From NCBI GenBank assembly GCA_947623455.1, contig OX392527.1:34340201-34404200 (forward strand): a DNA stretch of 64,000 bases, read 5' to 3'. Of the stretch, positions 23,401 to 37,922 are shown piece by piece. Source of the DNA: Mimachlamys varia. Its lineage: Eukaryota > Mollusca > Bivalvia > Pectinida > Pectinidae. The position numbers were made by a program, and so were the translations under genes. The first letter of the stretch is position 1. Every line of letters starts with the position of its first letter. The notes beneath the pieces were generated by a model. That model worked only from the letters and a program-made list of their open reading frames with translations. It searched no databases and had not been told where the DNA came from.

Positions 23401-26099
23401 ACACAAAGATATCCACCCTATACATCCAGGTCAACACAAAGATATCCACCCTGTACATCCAGGTCAACACAAAGATATCCATCCTGTACATCCAGGTCAA
23501 CACAAAGATATCCACCCTGTACATCCAGGTCTACATAAAGATTTCCAACCGGTCCATCCAGGTCTACACAAAGATATCCACCCTGTACATCCAGGTCAAC
23601 ACAAAGATATCCACCTTGTACATCCAGGTCAACACAAAGATATCCACCTTGTACATCTAGGTCAACACAAAGATATCCACCCTGTCCATCCAGGTCAACA
23701 CAAAGATTTCCACCCTGTACATCCAGGTCAACACAAGCACATTCTCCTTGTACAATCAGGTCAACACAAAGACATCCCCCTGTACATCCAGGTCAACACA
23801 AAGATATCCACCCTGTACATCCAGGTCAACACAAAGATATCCATCCTGTACATCCAGGTCAACACAAACACATTCTCTTTGTACATCCAGGTCAACACAA
23901 AGATATCCACCCTGTACATCCAGGTCAACACAAAGATATCCACCCTGTACATCCAGGTCAACACAAAGATATCCATCCTGTACATCCAGGTCAACACAAA
24001 CACATTCTCTTTGTACATCCAGGTCAACACAAAGATATCCACCCTATACATCCAGGTCAACACAAAGATATCCACCCTGTACATCCAGGTCAACACAAAG
24101 ATATCCACCTTGTACATCTAGGTCAACACAAAGATATCCACCCTGTCCATCCAGGTCAACACAAAGATTTCCACCCTGTACATCCAGGTCAACACAAGCA
24201 CATTCTCCTTGTACAATCAGGTCAACACAAAGACATCCCCCCTGTACATCCAGGTCAACACAAAGATATCCACCCTGTACATCCAGGTCAACACAAAGAT
24301 ATCCACCCTGTACATCCAGGTCAACACAAAGATATCCACCCTGTACATCCAGGTCAACACAAAGATATCCACCCTGTCCATCCAGGTCAACACAAAGATT
24401 TCCACCCTGTACATTCAGGTCAACACAAGCACATTCTCCTTGTACAATCAGGTCAACACAAAGACATCCCCCCTGTACATCCAGGTCAACACAAAGATAT
24501 CCACCCTGTATATCCAGGTCAACACAAAGATATCCATCCTGTACATCCAGGTCAACACAAACACATTCTCTTTGTACATCCAGGTCAACACAAAGATATC
24601 CACCCTGTACATCCAGGTCAACACAAAGATATCCACCCTGTACATCCAGGTCAACACAAAGATATCCACCCTGTACATCCAGGTCAACACAAAGATATCC
24701 ACCCTGTACATCCAGGTCAACACAAAGATATCCACCCTGTCCATCCAGGTCAACACAAAGATATCCACCATGTACATCAAGGTCAACACAAAGATATCCA
24801 CCCTGTACATCCAGGTAAACACAAAGATATCCACCCTGTACATCCAGGTCAACACAAAGATATCCACCCTGTACAATCAGGTCAACACAAGCACATTCTC
24901 CTTGTACAATCAGGTCAACACAAAGACATCCCCGATGTACATCCAGGTCAACACAAAGATATCCACCCTGTACATCCAGGTCAACACAAAGATATCCATC
25001 CTGTCCATCCAGGTCAACACAAACACATTCTATTTGTACATCCAGGTCAACACAAAGATATCCACCATGTACATCCAGGTCAACACAAAGATATCCACCC
25101 TGTACATCCAGGTCAACACAAAGATATCCACCCTGTACATCCAGGTAAACACAAAGATATCCACCCTATACATCCAGGTAAACACAAAGACATCCATCCT
25201 GTACATCCAGGTAAACACAAAGATATCCACCCTGTACATCCAGGTCAACACAAAGATATCCACCCTATACATCCAGGTCAACACAAAGACATCCACACTG
25301 TACATCCAGGTCTACACAAAGACATCCATCCTGTACATCCAGGTCAACACAAAGATATCCACCATGTACATCCAGGTCAACACAAAGATATCCACCATGT
25401 ACATCCAGGTCAACACAAACACATTCTCTTTGTACATCCAAGTCAACACAAAGATATCCACCATGTACATCCAGGTCAACACAAAGACATCCACACTGTA
25501 CATCCAGGTCAACACAAAGATATCCACCCTGTACATCCAGGTCAACACAAAGATATCCATCCTGTACATCCTGGTCAACACAAAGACATCCAACCTGTAC
25601 ATCTAGGTCAACACAAAGATATCCCCCCTGTACATCCAGGTCAACACAAAGACATCCATCCTATACATCCAGGTCAACACAAAGATATCCACACTGTACA
25701 TCCAGGTCAACACAAAGATATCCACCCTATACATCCAGGTCAAAACAAAGATATCCACCCTGTCCATCCAGGTAAACACAAAGACATCCACCCTGTCCAT
25801 CCAGGTCAACACAAAGACATCCACACTGTACATCCAGGTCAACACAAAGATATCCACCCTATACATCCAGGTCAACACAAAGATATCCACCATGTACATC
25901 CAGGTCAACAAAAAAATATCGTCCCTGTACATCCAGGTCTACACAAAGATATCCACCCTGTACATCCAGGTCAACACAAAGATATCAACCCTATACATCC
26001 AGGTCACCATAAAGATATCCACCCTGTACATCCAGGTCAACACAAAGAAATCAACCCTATACATCCAGGTCAACATAAAGATATCCAACCTGTCCATCC

Positions 26100-27170
26100 A
26101 GGTCAACACAAAGATATCCACTCTGTACATCCAGGTCATCACAACGACATCCACCCTGACATCCAGGTCAACACAAAGATATCCCCCCTGTATATCCAGG
26201 TCAACACAACATTATCCACCCTGTACATCCAGGTCTACACAAAGATTTCCAACCTGTCCATCCAGGTCTACACAAAGATATCCACCCTGTACATCCAGGT
26301 CAACACAAAGATATCCACCTTGTACATCCAGGTAAACACAAAGATATCCACCTTGTACATCTAGGTCAACACAAAGATATCCACCCTGTCCATCCAGGTC
26401 AACACAAAGATATCCACCCTGTACATCCAGGTCAACACAAGCACATTCTCCTTGTACAATAAGGTCAACACAAAGACATCCCCCCTGTACATCCAGGTCA
26501 ACACAAAGATATCAACCCTGTACATCCAGGTCAACACAAAGATATCCATCCTGTCCATCCAGGTCAACACAAACACATTCTCTTTGTACATCCAGGTCAA
26601 CACAAAGATATCCACCATGTACATCCAGGTCAACACAAAGATATCCACCCTGTACATCCAGGTCAACACAAAGACATCCCCCCTGTACATCCAGGTCAAC
26701 ACAAAGATATCCACCCTGTACATCCAGGTCAACACAAGCACATTCTCCTTGTACAATCAGGTCAACACAAAGACATCCCCCCTGTACATCCAGGTCAACA
26801 CAAAGATATCCACCATGTACATCCAGGTCAACACAAAGACATCCCCCCTGTACATCCAGGTCAACACAAGCACATTCTCCTTGTACAATCAGGTCAACAC
26901 AAAGACATCACCCCTGTACATCCAGGTCAACACAAAGATATCCACCTTGTACATCCAGGTCATCACAAAGACATCCCCCCTGTACATCCAGGTCAACACA
27001 AGCACATTCTCCTTGTACAATCAGGTCAACACAAAGACATCCCCCCTGTACATCCAGGTCAACACAAGCACATTCTCCTTGTACAATCAGGTCAACACAA
27101 AGACATCCCCCATGTACATCCAGGTCAACACAGAGATATCCCCCATGTACATCAAGGTCAACACAAAGAT
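26100..27170 (+). repeat. Higher-order block, duplicated at 32,440-33,500
   Basis: The order of variant units in this 1.07-kb stretch is repeated almost exactly 6,334 bp downstream. It includes the 2-bp deletion variant, the acaacattatcc unit, the caataagg unit and the cacagagatatccccc unit. Such shared variant order shows block duplication and not independent mutation. Confidence 0.8.
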
Positions 27171-28209
27171 ATCCACCATGTACATCCAGGTCAACACAAA
27201 GACATCCCCCCTGTCCATCCAGGTCAACACAAACACATTCTATTTGTACATCCAGGTCTACACAAAGATATCCACCATGTACATCCAGGTCAACACAAAG
27301 ATATCCACACTGTACATCCAGGTAAACACAAAGATATCCACCCTGTACATCCAGGTAAACACAAAGATATCCACCCTATACATCCAGGTAAACACAAAGA
27401 CATCCATCGTGTACATCCAGGTAAACACAAAGATATCCACCCTGTACATCCAGGTCAACACAAAGATATCCACCCTATACATCCAGGTCAACACAAAGAT
27501 ATCCACCCTATACATCCAGGTCAACACAAAGATATCCATCCTGTACATCCAGGTCAACACAAAGATATCCACCCTATACATCCAGGTCAACACAAAGATA
27601 TCCACCCTATACATCCAGGTCAACACAAAGATATCCACCCTGTACATCCAGGTCAACACAAAGATATCCATCCTGTACATCCAGGTCAACACAAAGATAT
27701 CCACCCTGTACATCCAGGTCTACACAAAGATTTCCAACCGGTCCATCCAGGTCTACACAAAGATATCCACCCTGTACATCCAGGTCAACACAAAGATATC
27801 CACCTTGTACATCCAGGTCAACACAAAGATATCCACCTTGAACATCTAGGTCAACACAAAGACATCCCCCCTGTACATCCAGGTCAACACAAGCACATTC
27901 TCCTTGTACAATCAGGTCAACACAAAGACATCCCCCCTGTACATCCAGGTCAACACAAAGATATCCACCATGTACATCCAGGTCAACACAAAGACATCCC
28001 CCCTGTACATCCAGGTCAACACAAGCACATTCTCCTTGTACAATCAGGTCAACACAAAGACATCCCCCCTGTACATCCAGGTCAACACAAGCACATTCTC
28101 CTTGTACAATCAGGTCAACACAAAGACATCCCCCATGTACATCCAGGTCAACACAAAGATATCCACCATGTACATCTAGGTCAACACAAAGATATCCACC
28201 CTGTACATC

Positions 28210-29895
28210 CAGGTCAACACAAAGACATCCCCCTTGTACATCCAGGTCAACACAAGCACATTCTCCTTGTACATCCAGGTCAACACAAAGATATCCACCA
28301 TGTACATCCAGGTCAACACAAAGACATCCCCCTTGTACATCCAGGTCAACACAAGCACATTCTCCTTGTACAATCAGGTCAACACAAAGACATCCCCCCT
28401 GTACATCCAGGTCAACACAAGCACATTCTCCTTGTACAATCAGGTCAACACAAAGATATCCACCCTGTACATCCAGGTCAACACAAGCACATTCTCCTTG
28501 TACAATCAGGTCAACACAAAGACATCCCCCATGTACATCCAGGTCAACACAAAGATATCCACCATGTACATCCAGGTCAACACAAAGATATCCATCCTGT
28601 CCATCCAGGTCAACACAAACACATTCTATTTGTACATCCAGGTCTACACAAAGATATCCACCATGTACATCCAGGTCAACACAAAGATATCCACACTGTA
28701 CATCCAGGTAAACACAAAGATATCCACCCTGTACATCCAGGTAAACACAAAGATATCCACCCTATACATCCAGGTAAACACAAAGACATCCATCCTGTAC
28801 ATCCAGGTAAACACAAAGATATCCACCCTGTACATCCAGGTCAACACAAAGATATCCACCCTATACATCCAGGTCAACACAAAAATATCCACCCTATACA
28901 TCCAGGTCAACACAAAGATATCCATCCTGTACATCCAGGTCAACACAAAGATATCCACCCTATACATCCAGGTCAACACAAAGATATCCACCCTATACAT
29001 CCAGGTCAACACAAAGATATCCACCCTGTACATCCAGGTCAACACAAAGATATCCATCCTGTACATCCAGGTCAACACAAAGATATCCACCCTGTACATC
29101 CAGGTCTACACAAAGATTTCCAACCGGTCCATCCAGGTCTACACAAAGATATCCACCCTGTACATCCAGGTCAACACAAAGATATCCACCTTGTACATCC
29201 AGGTCAACACAAAGATATCCACCTTGTACATCTAGGTCAACACAAAGATATCCACCCTGTACATCCAAGTCAACACAAAGATATCCATCCTGTCCATCCA
29301 GGTCAACACAAAGATATCCACCCTGTACAATCAGGTCAACACAAGCACATTCTCCTTGTACAATCAGGTCAACACAAAGATATCCACCTTGTACATCCAG
29401 GTCAACACAAAGATATCCACCTTGTACATCTAGGTCAACACAAAGATATCCACCCTGTCCATCCAGGTCAACACAAAGATATCCACCCTGTACATCCAGG
29501 TCAACACAAAGATATCCACCCTGTACATCCAGGCCAACACAAAGATATCCATCCTGTCCATCCAGGTCAACACAAACACATTCTATTTGTACATCCAGGT
29601 CAACACAAAGATATCCACCATGTACATCCAGGTCAACACAAAGATATCCACACTGTACATCCAGGTAAACACAAAGATATCCACCCTGTACATCCAGGTA
29701 AACACAAAGATATCCACCCTATACATCCAGGTAAACACAAAGACATCCATCCTGTACATCCAGGTAAACACAAAGATATCCACCCTGTACATCCAGGTCA
29801 ACACAAAGATATCCACCCTGTACATCCAGGTCAACACAAAGATATCCACCTTGTACATCCAGGTCAACACAAAGATATCCACCTTGTACATCTAG
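28210..29895 (+). repeat. Higher-order block, duplicated at 33,490-35,140
   Basis: About 1.7 kb of variant units recurs with a constant offset of 5,278 bp. The shared series includes the tatttgtacatccagg unit, runs with ggtaaacac, and the ttccaaccggtcc unit. The terminal part (a tatttgtac unit through ccaaccggtcc to a catctagg unit) is also present at 23,034-23,660 and 27,225-27,849. Confidence 0.8.
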
Positions 29896-32800
29896 GTCAA
29901 CACAAAGATATCCACCCTGTACATCCAGGTCAACACAAAGATATCCATCCTGTCCATCAAGGTCAACACAAACACATTCTCTTTGTACATCCAGGTCAAC
30001 ACAAAGACATCCCCCCTGTACATCCAGGTCAACACAAAGATATCCACCATGTACATCCAGGCCAACACAAAGATATCCACCCTGTACATCCAGGTCAACA
30101 CAAACACATTCTCTTTGTACATCCAGGTCAACACAAAGATATCCACCCTGTACATCCAGGTCAACACAAACACATTCTCTTTGTACATCCAGGTCAACAC
30201 AAAGACATCCCCCCTGTACATCCAGGTCAACACAAAGATATCCACCATGTACATCCAGGCCAACACAAAGATATCCACCCTGTACATCCAGGCCAACACA
30301 AAGATATCCAACCTGTACATCCAGGTCAACACAAAGATATCCACCATGTACATCCAGGCCAACACAAAGATATCCACCATGTACATCCAGGCCAACACAA
30401 AGATATCCACCCTGTACATCCAGGTCAACACAAACACATTCTCTTTGTACATCCAGGTCAACACAAAGACATCCCCCCTGTACATCCAGGTCAACACAAA
30501 GATATCCACCATGTACATCCAGGCCAACACAAAGATATCCACCCTGTACATCCAGGCCAACACAAAGATATCCACCCTGTACATCCAGGTCAACACAAAG
30601 ATATCCACCATGTACATCCAGGCCAACACAAAGATATCCACCATGTACATCCAGGCCAACACAAAGATATCCACCCTGTACATCCAGGTCAACACAAACA
30701 CATTCTCTTTGTACATCCAGGTCAACACAAAGACATCCCACATGTACATCCAGGTCAACACAAAGACATCCCCCCTGTACATCCAGGTCAACACAAAGAT
30801 ATCCACCCTGTACATCCAGGCCAACACAAAGATATGCATCCTGTCCATCCAGGTCAACACAAGCACATTCTCCTTGTACAATCAGGTCAACACAAAGACA
30901 TCCCCCCTGTACATCCAGGTCAACACAAAGATATCCACCCTGTACATCCAGGCCAACACAAAGATATCCATCCTGTCCATCCAGGTCAACACAAGCACAT
31001 TCTCCTTGTACAATCAGGTCAACACAAAGACATCCCCCATGTACATCCAGGTCAACACAAAGATATCCACCCTGTACATCCAGGCCAACACAAAGATATC
31101 CATCCTGTCCATCCAGGTCAACACAAACACATTCTATTTGTACATCCAGGTCAACACAAAGATATCCACCATGTACATCCAGGTCAACACAAAGATATCC
31201 ACACTGTACATCCAGGTAAACACAAAGATATCCACCCTGTATATCCAGGTAAACACAAAGATATCCACCCTATACATCCAGGTAAACACAAAGACATCCA
31301 TCCTGTACATCCAGGTAAACACAAAGATATCCACCCTGTACATCCAGGTCAACACAAAGATATCCACCCTATACATCCAGGTCAACACAAAGATATCCAC
31401 CCTTTACATCCAGGTCAACACAAAGGTATCCATCCGGTACATCCAGGTCAACACAAAGATATCAACCCTATACATCCAGGTCAACACAAAGATATCCACC
31501 CTATACATCCAGGTCAACACAAAGATGTCCACCCTGTACATCCAGGTCAACACAAAGATATCCATCCTGTACATCCAGGTCAACACAAAGATATCCACCC
31601 TGTACATCCAGGTCAACACAAAGACATCCACCCTGTACATCCAGGTCAACACAAAGATATCCACCATGTACATCCAGGTCAACACAAAACTATCGTCCCT
31701 GTACATCCAGGTCTACACAAAGATATCCACCCTGTACATCCAGGTCAACACAAAGATATCAACCCTATACATCCAGGTCACCATAAAGATATCCACCCTG
31801 TACATCCAGGTCAACACAAAGAAATCAACCCTATACAACCAGGTCAACATAAAGATATCCAACCTGTCCATCCAGGTCAACACAAAGATATCCACTCTGT
31901 ACATCCAGGTCATCACAACGACATCCACCCTGACATCCAGGTCAACACAAAGATATCCCCCCTGTACATCCAGGTCAACACAACATTATCCACCCTGTAC
32001 ATCCAGGTCTACACAAAGATTTCCAACCTGTCCATCCAGGTCTACACAAAGATATCCACCCTGTACATCCAGGTCAACACAAAGATATCCACCTTGTACA
32101 TCCAGGTAAACACAAAGATATCCACCTTGTACATCTAGGTCAACACAAAGATATCCACCCTGTCCATCCAGGTCAACACAAAGATATCCACCCTGTACAT
32201 CCAGGTCAACACAAGCACATTCTCCTTGTACAATAAGGTCAACACAAAGACATCCCCCCTGTACATCCAGGTCAACACAAAGATATCCACCATGTACATC
32301 CAGGTCAACACAAAAATATCGTCCCTGTACATCCAGGTCACCATAAAGATATCCACCCTGTACATCCAGGTCAACACAAAGAAATCAACCCTATACATCC
32401 AGGTCAACATAAAGATATCCAACCTGTCCATCCAGGTCAACACAAAGATATCCACTCTGTACATCCAGGTCATCACAACGACATCCACCCTGACATCCAG
32501 GTCAACACAAAGATATCCCCCCTGTACATCCAGGTCAACACAACATTATCCACCCTGTACATCCAGGTCTACACAAAGATTTCCAACCTGTCCATCCAGG
32601 TCTACACAAAGATATCCACCCTGTACATCCAGGTCAACACAAAGATATCCACCTTGTACATCCAGGTAAACACAAAGATATCCACCTTGTACATCTAGGT
32701 CAACACAAAGATATCCACCCTGTCCATCCAGGTCAACACAAAGATATCCACCCTGTACATCCAGGTCAACACAAGCACATTCTCCTTGTACAATAAGGTC

Positions 32801-35800
32801 AACACAAAGACATCCCCCCTGTACATCCAGGTCAACACAAAGATATCAACCCTGTACATCCAGGTCAACACAAAGATATCCATCCTGTCCATCCAGGTCA
32901 ACACAAACACATTCTCTTTGTACATCCAGGTCAACACAAAGATATCCACCATGTACATCCAGGTCAACACAAAGATATCCACCCTGTACATCCAGGTCAA
33001 CACAAAGACATCCCCCCTGTACATCCAGGTCAACACAAAGATATCCACCCTGTACATCCAGGTCAACACAAGCACATTCTCCTTGTACAATCAGGTCAAC
33101 ACAAAGACATCCCCCCTGTACATCCAGGTCAACACAAAGATATCCACCATGTACATCCAGGTCAACACAAAGACATCCCCCCTGTACATCCAGGTCAACA
33201 CAAGCACATTCTCCTTGTACAATCAGGTCAACACAAAGACATCCCCCCTGTACATCCAGGTCAACACAAAGATATCCACCATGTACATCCAGGTCAACAC
33301 AAAGACATCCCCCCTGTACATCCAGGTCAACACAAGCACATTCTCCTTGTACAATCAGGTCAACACAAAGACATCCCCCCTGTACATCCAGGTCAACACA
33401 AGCACATTCTCCTTGTACAATCAGGTCAACACAAAGACATCCCCCATGTACATCCAGGTCAACACAGAGATATCCCCCATGTACATCAAGGTCAACACAA
33501 AGATATCCACCCTGTACATCCAGGTCAACACAAGCACATTCTCCTTGTACATCCAGGTCAACACAAAGATATCCACCATGTACATCCAGGTCAACACAAA
33601 GACATCCCCCCTGTACATCCAGGTCAACACAAGCACATTCTCCTTGTACAATCAGGTCAACACAAAGACATCCCCCCTGTACATCCAGGTCAACACAAGC
33701 ACATTCTCCTTGTACAATCAGGTCAACACAAAGATATCCACCCTGTACATCCAGGTCAACACAAGCACATTCTCCTTGTACAATCAGGTCAACACAAAGA
33801 CATCCCCCATGTACATCCAGGTCAACACAAAGATATCCACCATGTACATCCAGGTCAACACAAAGATATCCATCCTGTCCATCCAGGTCAACACAAACAC
33901 ATTCTATTTGTACATCCAGGTCTACACAAAGATATCCACCACGTACATCCAGGTCAACACAAAGATATCCACACTGTACATCCAGGTAAACACAAAGATA
34001 TCCACCCTGTACATCCAGGTAAACACAAAGATATCCACCCTATGCATCCAGGTAAACACAAAGACATCCATCCTGTACATCCAGGTAAACACAAAGATAT
34101 CCACCCTGTACATCCAGGTCAACACAAAGATATCCACCCTATACATCCAGGTCAACACAAAGATATCCACCCTATACATCCAGGTCAACACAAAGATATC
34201 CATCCTGTACATCCAGGTCAACACAAAGATATCCACCCTATACATCCAGGTCAACACAAAGATATCCACCCTATACATCCAGGTCAACACAAAGATATCC
34301 ACCCTGTACATCCAGGTCAACACAAAGATATCCATCCTGTACATCCAGGTCAACACAAAGATATCCAGCCTGTACATCCAGGTCTACACAAAGATTTCCA
34401 ACCGGTCCATCCAGGTCTACACAAAGATATCCACCCTGTACATCCAGGTCAACACAAAGATATCCACCTTGTACATCCAGGTCAACACAAAGATATCCAC
34501 CTTGTACATCTAGGTCAACACAAAGATATCCACCCTGTACATCCAGGTCAACACAAAGATATCCATCCTGTCCATCCAGGTCAACACAAAGATATCCACC
34601 CTGTACAATCAGGTCAACACAAGCACATTCTCCTTGTACAATCAGGTCAACACAAAGATATCCACCTTGTACATCCAGGTCAACACAAAGATATCCACCT
34701 TGTACATCTAGGTCAACACAAAGATATCCACCCTGTCCATCCAGGTCAACACAAAGATATCCACCCTGTACATCCAGGTCAACACAAAGATATCCACCCT
34801 GTACATCCAGGCCAACACAAAGATATCCATCCTGTCCATCCAGGTCAACACAAACACATTCTATTTGTACATCCAGGTCAACACAAAGATATCCACCATG
34901 TACATCCAGGTCAACACAAAGATATCCACACTGTACATCCAGGTAAACACAAAGATATCCACCCTGTACATCCAGGTAAACACAAAGATATCCACCCTAT
35001 ACATCCAGGTAAACACAAAGACATCCATCCTGTACATCCAGGTAAACACAAAGATATCCACCCTGTACATCCAGGTCAACACAAAGATATCCACCCTGTA
35101 CATCCAGGTCAACACAAAGATATCCACCTTGTACATCTAGGTCAACACAAAGATATCCACCCTGTACATCCAGGTCAACACAAAGATATCCATCCTGTCC
35201 ATCCAGGTCAACACAAACACTTTCTCTTTGTACATCCAGGTCAACACAAAGACATCCCCCCTGTACATCCAGGTCAACACAAAGATATCCACCCTGTACA
35301 TCCAGGTCAACACAAAGATATCCACCATGTACATCAAGGTCAACACAAAGATATCCATCCTGTCCATCCAGGTCAACACAAACACTTTCTCTTTGTACAT
35401 CCAGGTCAACACAAAGGCATACCCCCTGTACATCCAGGTCAACACAAAGATATCCACCCTGTACATCCAGGCCAACACAAAGATATCCATCCTGTCCATC
35501 CAGGTCAACACAAGCACATTCTCCTTGTACAATCAGGTCAACACAAAGACATCCCCCCTGTACATCCAGGTCAACACAAAGATATCCACCCTGTACATCC
35601 AGGCCAACACAAAGATATCCATCCTGTCCATCCAGGTCAACACAAGCACATTCTCCTTGTACAATCAGGTCAACACAAAGACATCCCCCATGTACATCCA
35701 GGTCAACACAAAGATATCCACCCTGTACATCCAAGCCAACACAAAGATATCCATCCTGTCCATCCAGGTCAACACAAACACATTCTATTTGTACATCCAG

Positions 35801-36769
35801 GTCAACACAAAGATATCCACCATGTACATCCAGGTCAACACAAAGATATCCACACTGCACATCCAGGTAAACACAAAGATATCCACCCTGTACATCCAGG
35901 TAAACACAAAGATATCCACCCTGTACATCCAGGTAAACACAAAGACATCCATCCTGTACATCCAGGTAAACACAAAGATATCCACGCTGTACATCCAGGT
36001 CAACACAAAGATATCCACCCTATACATCCAGGTCAACACAAAGATATCCACCCTGTACATCCAGGTCAACACAAAGGTATCCATCCGGTACATCCAGGTC
36101 AACACAAAGATATCCACCCTATACATCCAGGTCAACACAAAGATATCCACCCTATACATCCAGGTCAACACAAAGATGTCCACCCTGTACATCCAGGTCA
36201 ACACAAAGATATCCATCCTGTACATCCAGGTCAACACAAAGATATCCACCCTGTACATCCAGGTCAACACAAAGACATCCACCCTGTACATCCAGGTCAA
36301 CACAAAGATATCCACCCTATACATCCAGGTCAACACAAAGACATCCACCCTGTACATCCAGGGCAACACAAAGATATCCATCCTGTACATCCAGGTCAAC
36401 ACAAAGATATCCACCCTATACATCCAGGTCAACACAAAGATATCCACCCTATACATCCAGGTCAACACAAAGATATCCATCCTGTACATCCAGGTCAACA
36501 CAAAGATATCCATCCTGTACATCCAGGTCAACACAAAGATATCCACCCTGTACATCCAGGTCAACACAAAGACATCCACCCTGTACATCCAGGTCAACAC
36601 AAAGATAGCCACCCTATACATCCAGGTCAACACAAAGACATCCACCCTGTACATCCAGGGCAACACAAAGATATCCATCCTGTACATCCAGGTCAACACA
36701 AAGATATCCACCCTGTGCATCTAGGTCAACACAAAGATATCGTCCCCGTACATCCAGGTCAACACAATT

Positions 36770-37850
36770 GGATGGCAAGCTACGGTTTTTATAGCATTAC
36801 CTCAACGTTTCTTGATTTTTTTTTTAGAACACTCCTATAATTACCGAACGGCTCTTTCAATAACATGCCGTTGTGACGCAGTTTTGCGTTCATACCAGCA
36901 TTAACATTGACAATATGCTGTTCACTTCTTATATCTACATTATAACATGTACTAACTGTTGGGTGTTAAACTGAAAACACCGTTTATTTCCTATATTGAG
37001 TTGTATCTGTTACCAGAGCAAACTAGATTTCTTGAACAGCCTAACTAGTCTGCTCCCAGCGGTTGTCTCGAAATGACTCATATCAAATTGTATTCAAAGT
37101 TCTATGAATGCAAGTCCTAATGGTAAAATGCATTGCATTGAAATGTAAATGTGACAGTTTTAGTGGCAAGATGCTTCGGGACATCCAGCAAAAATAACGA
37201 TTTTTTTTCAAAAATACGAAAGAACATTTTCCCACCTAAATTACCTATGGATTACCTTAATAACCAAACAGGAATCTAATGAAATAGTTTTGTTTGAATA
37301 TAAGAGTACGTATCAAATTATAAATATCCTGTTAGATTTTAGAAATACATAGGGAATAGTTCCACATAACATTACCGAAAATAATGATTTCATTAAGTAA
37401 AATTTTGAAAAGAACAAAACAAACAAAATGACAAGAACCGCGCAAAGTACGCTATGTAGCATAACACACGCTGCATTATCTTAGAGGCAACTCCTGTTCA
37501 TTTATCTGTATTATAAGGGAGCATGGCGCGTCTTATGGATTAACTAGCAATTCAACTCTAATGCTATCTCGGACTAAGGTAAATATTACTAGAATTGCAA
37601 TTGCGAGAAATAGCGGACGTCATCCTTCTCCGTAAGTCGATCACCACTAACCCCTTTCAAACTCATCATCTGCAACTGCTCACCAATGATCCTGTTAAGT
37701 TTCATCTCGTCGGGGTGACTAAAATATAAAAAAAAAATCACAACAATTATGTAACAAATAATGCCAGCTTATATTATAAATCACTTTTGTCAGCCAGATG
37801 TTAACAGGAGGGGGTGGGGTCTTAGTGTGGAATGAAAACGGAATACTCAT
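36770..37850. other. No gene seen
   Basis: Unique AT-rich DNA to the right of the satellite. No gene or repeat is supported. Confidence 0.5.
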
Positions 37851-37922
37851 AGATCATAGAATCGAACATCAGCTGCTTTGGAGAAAGGCAAGTGCACTAT
37901 CCACTGCACCGACCGACCACCC
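37851..37922 (-). repeat. tRNA-like SINE head (minus)
   Basis: On the minus strand, a 72-base tRNA-like segment beginning gggtggtcggtcggtgcagt. It has an A-box-like ggtgcagtggatagtgc and a B-box-like gttcgattc about 40 bases apart. These are RNA polymerase III promoter boxes of a tRNA-derived SINE. The acceptor stem does not pair, so I do not call a tRNA gene. No clear SINE body follows. Confidence 0.5.

Larger units (their letters stand above)
20516..36769 (+). repeat. Minisatellite, 33-bp unit, about 490 copies
   Basis: A 16.25-kb array. The plus-strand unit consists of tacatccaggtcaacac followed by aaagatatccaccctg (33 bp: 12 A, 11 C, 4 G, 6 T, with no CpG). Since 33 is divisible by 3 and the unit has no stop in five of six frames, long frames appear everywhere. 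On the plus strand they read HPGQHKDIHPV, IQVNTKISTLY and TSRSTQRYPPC; on the minus strand MYRVDIFVLTW and DVQGGYLCVDL. Common variants include a unit with cacattctccttgtacaatc, catctagg (a stop in one frame), ccaggcc, and a 2-bp deletion in ccctgacatcc near 22,430, 26,155, 31,935 and 32,490. The longest frames (20,433-21,983 and 34,042-36,840) start or end in flanking unique DNA and have no signal peptide or domain. I regard the array as non-coding. Confidence 0.97.

Noticed and set aside
20516..36769. CRISPR-like regular repetition
   Set aside because: There are no unique spacers: repeats are directly tandem at 33 bp, and the sequence is eukaryotic.
20433..36840. Many long open frames on both strands, up to 932 codons
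   Set aside because: They are the 33-bp satellite translated. Five frames are open at once, there is no signal peptide or domain, and frames are cut by the same unit variants wherever these occur.
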